Assembly (NCBI GenBank): GCA_002707495.1
Contig: PAMZ01000014.1
Location: forward strand, 101,314-165,313
DNA from: Halobacteriovoraceae bacterium
Lineage (GTDB): Bacteria > Bdellovibrionota > Bacteriovoracia > Bacteriovoracales > Bacteriovoracaceae
DNA length: 64,000 nucleotides
Direction of reading: 5' to 3'
The first letter of the stretch is position 1. Each line of letters starts with the position of its first letter. Shown piece by piece: positions 18,396 to 25,098 of the stretch. The notes under the pieces were generated by a model. The model did not search any database. It worked only from the letters and a program-made list of their open reading frames with translations, and was not told the origin of the DNA. Both the position numbers and the translations under genes were made by a program.

Positions 18396-18681
18396 AATCT
18401 TGAAAAGCTAAAAACTCAACAAATCCGTCTTCCGCAATCGAAAGAGCAAAGATTTCATCGCTCTCACTTTCAGAATCAACAACGTCCGTCACTAGCTTTA
18501 CAGCTCCGTCAGTATTGACGTAAACGAAGGGTTGATCATGTTTGGAGTAAGAGGTTTGATAAGTTTGATAGCTTGAGACAAATTCTGAGAAAACAGACTG
18601 AGTGATAGATGACTTAAGTATAACGACCTCCTTGCCATTATCTACATCTATAATTGTAATAAATTTCAAAATTAATAACAA
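18394..18681 (-). CDS. Small acidic protein of unknown function; start uncertain
   Basis: The longest frame starts at TTG 18681 (95 aa). The C-terminal half looks like a genuine protein (FVYVNTDGAVKLVT, then an acidic SESESDEIFALSIAEDG stretch). A perfect ribosome-binding site AAGGAGGT (18633-18626) lies inside the frame, 4 nt before an in-frame ATA codon at 18621-18619, so translation may begin at ATA (75 aa), or the TTG may be right and the motif fortuitous. No family recognised. It is flanked by a terminator-like hairpin at the stop and by an inverted repeat upstream (18710-18744). Confidence 0.5.
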   Translation of the reverse strand: MLLILKFITIIDVDNGKEVVILKSSITQSVFSEFVSSYQTYQTSYSKHDQPFVYVNTDGAVKLVTDVVDSESESDEIFALSIAEDGFVEFLAFQD

Positions 18682-18709
18682 TAGAAAAGCGCTAAGGGGT
18701 TATACTTTC

Positions 18710-18744
18710 CCTAATTTTGACGTTTTACGCCTTTTAAAATTAGG
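18710..18744. repeat. Inverted repeat upstream of the small gene
   Basis: Perfect 9-bp arms CCTAATTTT (18710-18718) and AAAATTAGG (18736-18744) with a 17-bp spacer, further pairable through flanking TTT/AAA. The repeat lies 30-60 bp upstream of the TTG of the small minus-strand gene and overlaps where its promoter would be; it could be an operator or an RNA hairpin. Confidence 0.4.
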
Positions 18745-18816
18745 AAAACTAATGAATAATATTAGCCCAACTGAAGTAAGAAAATTAATATGCATAGATT
18801 GCTAAAGATTTAATCT

Positions 18817-20349
18817 TTAATATTGAATTAAGTACTTTAAACTTTCGTTATCCAGAAACATCTTAGCGACAATTCTAATTCTATTTTCCATCTGGGAGTC
18901 TAAAAGACAGACCAAAATATACATTCCATAAATAAGGTTTCGTTTTGACCTAAGCCGACTAATAGATTGAAAAATCCACTCAATCGGAAAGAGAGCGAGA
19001 AAGGACAACGCCCAAAGAGGCGCTAGACCGTTGAAAAAGTTTGGAGATAAAAGAAAGCCAAAAGAGACTAAGACTCCAATTCCAAAAAGAACCTCATTAA
19101 GTTTTTTCCGATCTAAATTAATATAGGTCAGGAGGTAATTGGATAAATTTGTTACGTAGAGAAAAATAAGAAGTAAGCCCAATGGGGCAATAATAAAAAA
19201 GGCTTTTCTTATAACCGCATCTTGTAACAATGAAAGAATTGAACTTTGTTGAAGAGAAAAATTGCCCGGATCTCCAAGTGAAACAACTGCAATCAATAAA
19301 CCCAATACCGTACCAAAGACATTATACTTTATCCATTGTCGTTTAAACCAGACCGTTTTTTTAGGAAGAAAACCAAAATAAACACCCAAAAGTGTAAGCG
19401 GCATTAAAAGTATGTACACTGGATTAAATAAGACTAAGTAAAAAAAGATCAACCCTGTAAAAAGACCCGAGCGATAAGTTCCTGAGCGTGTGCTCCACAT
19501 AACGCTCCAAAGCCAAACCAATGGTAAGCCTGAGGTAACTGCATTAAAAAAGTCATTCACAACTAGTCTTGATAGACTCCAGGAACTTATGATGGCATAA
19601 GTTCCGAGCATAGACAGTCGTCGTGAGAAAAAATATCGAAGCAAGCAATAGAAAGCAAAAAGAAAGCTTCCGAGGCCGATAAAGTAAAAATGAAAATTCC
19701 AAATGAGATTGTATAATTTTGGAAACTGCTGAAAGGGATAGTAGAGAAATGAGAGATAATTCCAAATAAGAAAACTCACTTTTTCATAAGGATCTAAATA
19801 GAGTTTCAAGGCTTCTACATTTTCAAATAATGGGAAGTCTGGGAGTGTTATGAAAAAGGTCACAACGCTTAGACTTAGAATTGTCTTTTCAAAAGCATCA
19901 AGATATCTGATCTCACTGAACTGGCTCACCATAGTTTCTTCAATGATTTTTCCTCGAGTAGGCCATGAGTAAAAAATCCCAAGAATAATGAAAAATCCCC
20001 AAAAAAGTATGCCAACAAAACCCGCCGGAAGAAGAGAGAATAGATTAAACAATAAAATGAGTCCGATATTACCCAATAACAGTCGGTAAATTATTCTCTC
20101 TAAGGAAGAGTTAGCTTTATAGTAAATCTTTAGTCTGTGATCTATTTCCTTACCAAACAAATACCATTGAGAGCCCATAAAAAGAATGTAGACTAAAAGT
20201 ATCAAGCATTGGGTAAAGAGCGCTAGGTTCTCTGTCTTTTGGATTAGCAGAGGAAGAAGAAGGAAGGAGAAGTACGTAACTATCCGATTTATAAAGAATT
20301 TGTACTTTATCTTGAGAATATCTGACTTTTTAACTAAAGCTTTATCCAT
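18817..20349 (-). CDS. Large polytopic membrane protein of unknown function
   Basis: 510 aa with about 10-12 predicted membrane helices separated by short basic loops. The N-terminus is basic (MDKALVKKSDILKIKYKF) and one larger polar loop follows the fourth helix. The topology resembles glycosyltransferase-C or transporter-type proteins, but I see no catalytic signature and do not name it. The first codons overlap a plus-strand sigma-28-type promoter (20335-20361), so transcription of this gene and of the flagellar operon start from the same few bases. A 17-bp AT palindrome at 18803-18819 overlaps the stop codon. Confidence 0.72.
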   Translation of the reverse strand: MDKALVKKSDILKIKYKFFINRIVTYFSFLLLPLLIQKTENLALFTQCLILLVYILFMGSQWYLFGKEIDHRLKIYYKANSSLERIIYRLLLGNIGLILLFNLFSLLPAGFVGILFWGFFIILGIFYSWPTRGKIIEETMVSQFSEIRYLDAFEKTILSLSVVTFFITLPDFPLFENVEALKLYLDPYEKVSFLIWNYLSFLYYPFQQFPKLYNLIWNFHFYFIGLGSFLFAFYCLLRYFFSRRLSMLGTYAIISSWSLSRLVVNDFFNAVTSGLPLVWLWSVMWSTRSGTYRSGLFTGLIFFYLVLFNPVYILLMPLTLLGVYFGFLPKKTVWFKRQWIKYNVFGTVLGLLIAVVSLGDPGNFSLQQSSILSLLQDAVIRKAFFIIAPLGLLLIFLYVTNLSNYLLTYINLDRKKLNEVLFGIGVLVSFGFLLSPNFFNGLAPLWALSFLALFPIEWIFQSISRLRSKRNLIYGMYILVCLLDSQMENRIRIVAKMFLDNESLKYLIQY

Positions 20350-20361
20350 AATACCCGATAA
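20335..20361 (+). promoter_or_regulatory. Sigma-28 (FliA)-type promoter upstream of fliD
   Basis: TAAAGCTT (20335-20342), an 11-bp spacer, then CCCGATAA (20354-20361). The known FliA consensus is TAAAGTTT-N11-GCCGATAA, so 14 of 16 positions match with exact spacing. The start point would be near 20367-20369, about 180 bp before the fliD start codon. The flagellin promoter in this window has the same architecture, which supports the call. Confidence 0.7.
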
Positions 20362-20366
20362 ATTTA

Positions 20367-20447
20367 GTAAGTGTTACAGAGCTTAACACTTACCCAATCT
20401 AATTCATCCTATTTGAAGGCCCTCTACCCCAGGGCCTTCTTTATTTT
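20367..20447 (+). ncRNA. Candidate sigma-28-dependent small RNA or attenuated fliD leader
   Basis: Directly after the sigma-28-type promoter come a perfect 10-bp hairpin (arms 20367-20376 and 20384-20393), a single-stranded linker, and a perfect 9-bp GC-rich hairpin with a T-rich tail (20415-20447). No open reading frame of note fits inside. The layout is that of a roughly 80-nt small RNA, or of a leader with a terminator placed before fliD. The terminator loop is C-rich (CTACCCC), a feature often used for pairing with ribosome-binding sites. Transcription itself is inferred. Confidence 0.45.
20415..20447 (+). terminator. Intrinsic terminator upstream of fliD
   Basis: Arms GAAGGCCCT (20415-20423) and AGGGCCTTC (20431-20439), 7-nt loop, followed by TTTATTTT. 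The T-tract exists only in the plus direction, yet no plus-strand gene precedes it; the only upstream signal is the sigma-28-type promoter. Confidence 0.75.
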
Positions 20448-20511
20448 AACTTAGTTGATACCCTATTGCATCAAATTCTTAGTATGATAAGATTTAGATA
20501 ATACCCCCAAG

Positions 20512-20544
20512 GTGCAGGAGAGCACTACTGGGACGATCAGGAGG
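20512..20544 (+). promoter_or_regulatory. GGA-motif hairpin and ribosome-binding site in the fliD leader (possible CsrA target)
   Basis: A small hairpin with stem GTGC/GCAC presents AGGAGA in its loop (20512-20525), a second GGA follows at about 20531, and the fliD Shine-Dalgarno AGGAGG (20539-20544) is a third. CsrA/RsmA proteins bind GGA in loops and at ribosome-binding sites of flagellar mRNAs. No CsrA gene is in the window, so this is a pattern match only. Confidence 0.35.
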
Positions 20545-20549
20545 ATTAT

Positions 20550-21941
20550 TTGGGTATTGCTTTCGGTTCTATAAATTCAGGACTGCCCAAGGATATTGTT
20601 AAGCAAATTGTTGAAGCCGAGAAACTTCCTTTAAAAAAGATGGAAGTTCGAAAAGGCAAAATTGAAAACAAAAAGGCTTTGCTTAATGATTTATGGGAAC
20701 GAGTGAAAAAACTCGAAGGTTCCGTTTATGCGAACAAAGGCGCCCGCTCTTTCCGTGAATTCAATGTCAATATTTCCGGCGATGGTATTGCTGCTTCAGT
20801 TGATAAGAATGTGGCAGAACCCGGTACCTACCAAATTGAAGTTCTTCAGCTTGCTCAAAAATCTTCTGCTATTTCAAATGGTGTTGAAGACAAAGATAAA
20901 ACCTACGTCGGAGTCGGCTATCTCCAATATGAATTACCTGATGGGACCTCCAAAGAAATCTATATCGATGAAGATCACGCAACTTTGGAAGGAATTGCAA
21001 AGCTCATTAATAAAGACTCTAACAATGGAATGCATGCCAATGTTGTAAACTCTGGTGACGGAACCGACGAGCCTTGGAAAATCATTATCACGCTTGATGA
21101 AACTGGAGATGGACAAAGAGCTACCTTTCCTAACTTATACCTTGTAGATGGAGAAGTAGATATTTGGTTTGATGGAGAAAGAGAAGCTCAGGATGCTAAA
21201 ATAAAACTAGATGGATTCGAAATCGAATTACCAAGTAATAAAACAACTGAACTTATCCCTGGTGTTACTCTAGATCTAAAGCGAGCTAAAAAAGGTGACG
21301 AGCTGACATTAGAGATCACCGAAGATACAGCTAAAATGGCTGATAAAATTGATGATATGGTTAATAACATTAATGAAGTTATCGCCTTTATTAAAGAGCA
21401 AAATAATTTAGATGAATCTTCAGATACATCCCAAACACTTGGTGGTGATATCACCCTTCAAACCCTCGAAAGTAGATTACGTTCAACCGTCTTTGCCAAT
21501 GTCACAACGGAGTTTGGTAGTGTCCGAATTGGTGACCTTGGTCTGCAGTTCCAAAGAGATGGGATGCTCAAACTCGATAAAGAGAAGTTTCAGGCAAAGC
21601 TTGATGAAAATATTGAGCTAGTCAATCAGGTTGTAAACGGTAGGTACTCCGTTGAAAACGGAAAAATTGATGGCTTCGTTGATAATCTCGAAAGACTTGT
21701 AAGAGACGCAACAAAAAGACCAGGAGGAATTTTGTCCTCGAGACGAGATGGTCTAGACTCAAAAATTCGACAAATCGATAGGAGAATAGAATCTGCAGAA
21801 AGACGGATTAAACGAAAAGAAGAAAATCTAAAGGGCAAATTTGCTCGCTTAGAAGAAACGATATCAAGAATTAAAACTCAAGGATCGGGATTAGCAGGCC
21901 TGCAAGGCGGTGGTTTTAATCCGGTTCAACAACTTGGTTAA
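20550..21941 (+). CDS. fliD: Flagellar filament cap protein FliD (HAP2)
   Basis: 463 aa, starting at TTG 20550 with AGGAGG five bases upstream. The N-terminus (GLPKDIVKQIVEAEKLPLKKMEVRKGKIENKK, a coiled-coil stretch given here in part) and the C-terminal coiled coil with KEENLKGKFARLEETISRIK are the D0/D1 regions of FliD; the middle has FliD_N/FliD_C-type beta domains. It caps the filament and folds incoming flagellin. It is first in an operon with fliS 10 bp downstream. Confidence 0.93.
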   Translation: MGIAFGSINSGLPKDIVKQIVEAEKLPLKKMEVRKGKIENKKALLNDLWERVKKLEGSVYANKGARSFREFNVNISGDGIAASVDKNVAEPGTYQIEVLQLAQKSSAISNGVEDKDKTYVGVGYLQYELPDGTSKEIYIDEDHATLEGIAKLINKDSNNGMHANVVNSGDGTDEPWKIIITLDETGDGQRATFPNLYLVDGEVDIWFDGEREAQDAKIKLDGFEIELPSNKTTELIPGVTLDLKRAKKGDELTLEITEDTAKMADKIDDMVNNINEVIAFIKEQNNLDESSDTSQTLGGDITLQTLESRLRSTVFANVTTEFGSVRIGDLGLQFQRDGMLKLDKEKFQAKLDENIELVNQVVNGRYSVENGKIDGFVDNLERLVRDATKRPGGILSSRRDGLDSKIRQIDRRIESAERRIKRKEENLKGKFARLEETISRIKTQGSGLAGLQGGGFNPVQQLG

Positions 21942-21951
21942 GGAGTAAAAT

Positions 21952-22344
21952 ATGAGTTACGGTTTAGGCGCTTACAAAAAAACGTCGGTTCAAACGGCTA
22001 GTAAGGAACAGATCCTTTTGATGCTTTATCAGGCAGCAATTAAAAACTGTAAAAAAGCGATTCAGGCCATCGACGAGCAAAAGGTAGCTCAAAAAGGTGA
22101 ATATATTGGAAAGCTTCAAGATATTGTCATTGAGCTAAATAATAGTCTTGATTTTGAAGTAGGGGGAGATGTTGCTAGGGAGCTTTCATCTTTATATGAC
22201 TTTGTTCTCTACTCCAGTACTCAGGCCAATATTCACAAGGATAAAGCTCCATTGGAAGGATGCCTGAATGTTCTCAACACACTTTATGATGGATGGTCCC
22301 AAGCAGTAAAATCACTTAAAACAGAAAAAGCGGGGAATGCCTAA
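21952..22344 (+). CDS. fliS: Flagellin export chaperone FliS
   Basis: 130 aa four-helix bundle. The N-terminal tyrosine-containing motif (YKKTSVQTASKEQILLMLY), followed by ELNNSLDFEVGGDVARELSSLYDFV, is characteristic of FliS, which binds the flagellin C-terminus and delivers it to the export gate. A strong ribosome-binding site AAGGAG precedes the ATG. The stop overlaps the next start (TAATG). Confidence 0.94.
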   Translation: MSYGLGAYKKTSVQTASKEQILLMLYQAAIKNCKKAIQAIDEQKVAQKGEYIGKLQDIVIELNNSLDFEVGGDVARELSSLYDFVLYSSTQANIHKDKAPLEGCLNVLNTLYDGWSQAVKSLKTEKAGNA

Positions 22345-22715
22345 TGACTCCAAATGAAAAAAACTTAATAGAATTTTTAGAAAAGGCTTATGAATTAACA
22401 GTCTCTGCACAAAAGTGCGCTCGAGAAGAAAACTTTGATGAGCTCATCTCCATTCTCGATAACAGAGAAAGAGCCATTGCAATTGCACAAACTATGAGTG
22501 AAAGAATGAGCTTAGAGCATTCAACTCAAGAACCTGAAACTGTTGCCAAAATTAATAACCAAGTTAATCAACTTATAAATAAAATTCAAAGTCTGGATGA
22601 ATCGATAACGATGTATCTTCAGGCAGAGAAAAGTAAAACTCAAAATGAAATTGCTAAAACGTTTAAAAACAAAGAAAATTTCAGTGGGTATAACCTAAAT
22701 AAAACCGACAGATAA
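22344..22715 (+). CDS. FliT/FlgN-like flagellar chaperone candidate
   Basis: 123 aa, almost entirely helical, with heptad-like patterns throughout and a polar tail. Its place directly after fliD-fliS, one-base overlap with fliS, and size match FliT-type export chaperones (partner: FliD). No sequence motif is strong enough to prove it, because FliT proteins diverge quickly. Confidence 0.65.
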   Translation: MTPNEKNLIEFLEKAYELTVSAQKCAREENFDELISILDNRERAIAIAQTMSERMSLEHSTQEPETVAKINNQVNQLINKIQSLDESITMYLQAEKSKTQNEIAKTFKNKENFSGYNLNKTDR

Positions 22716-22717
22716 AT

Positions 22718-23359
22718 GTGAGTACGATTATGGAAGAACGCATCTCTCAATACCAACTTGTAAAATCAAAATCTGGTCTTACAGTTCCTTTAATTAATGA
22801 TATCTACCTTCATTCAATGTATAGCCCCACTAAAGAGGCAGAAGGATTTGCCAAACTTCATGAAGAGGCCCTAAAAAGAAAAAGAAATGTTATCATTTTG
22901 GGTCTTGGGTTTGGTTATCATATTGAGGAGGTGGCTAAGACCTTAAATAAATTTCACCAAGACTATAGAATTATCGTTATCGAGCCAAATGAAAAACTCT
23001 TTCATGACTTCATAGAAAAGAGACAATTTGAAGACAAGAGAATCATGCCTCTCTTTACCAATGATTCCGAGTCACTTTTTTTGAGAGAAGACTTTATTGA
23101 GTTTCTCTTAACCTCACCAGCTATTTTAAAACACGACACTAGCTTTATGTTAAATCAGAAGTTTTTTACGAGCTTTCTTCAGTATAGAGCAAGCACCTCT
23201 CTATCTCAGCTTAGAAGGTTTTCAAAACATATCGGGAACTTTATTTCAGAAAGCGAGGAAGGAGAGCTTACTGAATATATAGAAGATGTTAAGAGAAAAA
23301 AGAATTTTGAACCAAAAGATTTTCTCACTATCGCATTTGATGAACTAACAAGTATTTAA
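22718..23359 (+). CDS. Stand-alone Maf N-terminal-like domain (flagellar glycosylation-associated)
   Basis: 213 aa from GTG 22718 (ATG 12 bp later is an alternative). The core VIILGLGFGYHIEEVAKTL and RIIVIEPNEKLFHDFI resembles the N-terminal Rossmann-like domain of Maf (motility accessory factor, MAF_flag10/DUF115) proteins, in which a G-x-G-x-G loop and an IEP acid follow each other. The catalytic C-terminal domain of normal Mafs (usually more than 500 aa in total) is missing here. Maf proteins transfer nonulosonic acids to flagellin. Its location between flagellar chaperones and two glycosyltransferase-like genes supports a role in flagellin modification; activity on its own is doubtful. 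Confidence 0.6.
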   Translation: MSTIMEERISQYQLVKSKSGLTVPLINDIYLHSMYSPTKEAEGFAKLHEEALKRKRNVIILGLGFGYHIEEVAKTLNKFHQDYRIIVIEPNEKLFHDFIEKRQFEDKRIMPLFTNDSESLFLREDFIEFLLTSPAILKHDTSFMLNQKFFTSFLQYRASTSLSQLRRFSKHIGNFISESEEGELTEYIEDVKRKKNFEPKDFLTIAFDELTSI

Positions 23360-23368
23360 GGATTTACT

Positions 23369-24958
23369 ATGAATAAAATTTTAATCGTGAGCTTAGGCTC
23401 CAGTAAACAGGCCCTCAGCTGTGGTTACATGACCCCTCAACTTAGAGAAAATAACCCACACTCAGAGATTCATCTTTTGGTATTAAAAGAAAATCTCGAT
23501 CGAGTAAAAATGCTGAAACATATTACAAAAATTCACTCTATAGATAGTGCAAAATTGAATCAGATAAAAAAAGGTTCTGTTTTCTCGGACGGATTTGCAC
23601 TCGATTCCATGTATGAAGATCTAGAGGAGGTTCTAGCGACTGAATGGAGTCAAGTCATCAATCAAAATCATAACACTTTAAGCACTTTAATTACGTCAGC
23701 CCTTCAAACAGAATCCCGAGTTGGAGTTTCTCTTACCCCTAGCGGGACCACTTTGCTTTCAAATGATTGGGCGATAAATCTGAACTCAGTAAATACTCAA
23801 GCTGCGAGAAAACCTATTGAGACAAATATCATTAACAACCACCTTTTTGGAGCTCCCTGGTTCAATGAGGGAGAAGCAATAAAGATCTCTGAGCAATATA
23901 GTGTTCTCGCGGGACAAAATTTTACTCGCATTAGAAATATGAGGGCCGGAGAATCCAAGATTGTTGGTATTTCGTTGAGTCAGGGTTATGACGGGACATA
24001 TCTTGAGACTGAAGCTTTAACAGAAATAGTTGGTACTTTAAAAGAATCTTCTGAATACATCCCTATTCTATTGATGGATCCAAGAGAGCTAAATCAAAAA
24101 ACAATCGTAAATGAGTTAAATGCCCTTTATAACAACGAGCTCATTTCAATAAATGTAGATTTTACAGCTTTTCCTGCGATTAGCACTCACCTCGATATCA
24201 TTATTAGTCCAGCCACTGATTATTTACTTGCGGCAGATCTTCAAGGAACAATTGCACTCGAGCTACGAAATACAGATGCTTTTAAAAATGATCCCTTGGT
24301 AACAAACGAAGGATCAAGAGTGATTTTTTACACTGAATCAAAAACCATTTCCTCCGAAATCATTTATGCCGTGAATGAAATATACTCTACTGAGCTTCCT
24401 CTAGATACGACAAATGGTGGAGCACTAGTTTATGCTTGCGTGAAAGATGAGTATGGATATTTTTTCTCGCAAATTAAAGGGGAGATCAGTCTACAAGCTG
24501 AGCTCAATTATCATCTCAGTAGATCATTCTTTTTTCATATTTTAGGATATCCAGAGAATCAAGCTCTTCTAAACAATATAAAAGAAATGTGCACTAAAGA
24601 CGAAATTCATGAATTTGTGACTCTCACCAGGTCTGAGCTTACCGGTGTTGTCAAAATTTTATTAGCGACTTTAAGGTCTATAAAGACCATGAGAAATACA
24701 AGTGATGGTCTAAATAGTTTTCTTGCTTATTACGATCAATTGCTTGCCTATGGGAATCAAGACAACTTGATTGGACACCTTATTAGATTCACAGAAGGAC
24801 AAATTGAAAATATTCACGATAGTGATGCTAAAAAGAATCTTGAGCTTATTGAAAAATCCCTTTTCGATTTAAAATCGAATATTCAAAAAATCACTGAAAC
24901 TTGTGGCATTTTGATTGGAGATCTTTCTGTCGAGAAAACATCATCAATGCAAAAATAG
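23369..24958 (+). CDS. GT9/heptosyltransferase-like protein (divergent) in flagellar operon
   Basis: 529 aa. The start ILIVSLGSSKQALSCGYMTPQLRENNP and the segment IISPATDYLLAADLQGTIALEL follow the GT-B layout of ADP-heptose:LPS heptosyltransferases (N-terminal GDxxxxTP-type loop, C-terminal GpDSGxxHLAaAlG-type loop), but key positions are replaced (Asp and His of the donor loop are absent). The C-terminal 150 residues are an extra helical domain. It may be a modified glycosyltransferase or a non-catalytic partner of the GT9 at 25099. It ends at the ribosome-binding site of the next small gene. Confidence 0.6.
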   Translation: MNKILIVSLGSSKQALSCGYMTPQLRENNPHSEIHLLVLKENLDRVKMLKHITKIHSIDSAKLNQIKKGSVFSDGFALDSMYEDLEEVLATEWSQVINQNHNTLSTLITSALQTESRVGVSLTPSGTTLLSNDWAINLNSVNTQAARKPIETNIINNHLFGAPWFNEGEAIKISEQYSVLAGQNFTRIRNMRAGESKIVGISLSQGYDGTYLETEALTEIVGTLKESSEYIPILLMDPRELNQKTIVNELNALYNNELISINVDFTAFPAISTHLDIIISPATDYLLAADLQGTIALELRNTDAFKNDPLVTNEGSRVIFYTESKTISSEIIYAVNEIYSTELPLDTTNGGALVYACVKDEYGYFFSQIKGEISLQAELNYHLSRSFFFHILGYPENQALLNNIKEMCTKDEIHEFVTLTRSELTGVVKILLATLRSIKTMRNTSDGLNSFLAYYDQLLAYGNQDNLIGHLIRFTEGQIENIHDSDAKKNLELIEKSLFDLKSNIQKITETCGILIGDLSVEKTSSMQK

Positions 24959-24967
24959 GAGGTTCTT

Positions 24968-25096
24968 GTGAGTATTCAGGAAGAAATTCACAAAACCATG
25001 AAAGAAATTCAGGAGAAGCTTCAATCAAGTCAAAGTTTGAATGAAGACAACTTAACAGAGTTACTTTTAGTCGCATTAATTGAAGAGGAGGGTTAG
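24968..25096 (+). CDS. 42-aa small helical protein between two glycosyltransferase genes
   Basis: GTG start at 24968 preceded by AGGAGG (24957-24962, overlapping the previous stop), 42 codons, TAG at 25094-25096, then the next ATG only 2 bp on. The product is acidic and amphipathic (begins MSIQEEIHKTMKEIQEKL, ends LVALIEEEG). The tight fit between two genes with an excellent ribosome-binding site makes it a real small gene. Function unknown; a helical adaptor or subunit of the neighbouring transferases is a guess. Confidence 0.75.
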   Translation: MSIQEEIHKTMKEIQEKLQSSQSLNEDNLTELLLVALIEEEG

Positions 25097-25098
25097 CT

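Noticed and set aside
18602..18805. 67-codon plus-strand frame
   Set aside because: Antisense to the small minus-strand gene's start region and an inverted repeat; no translation signal, irregular composition.
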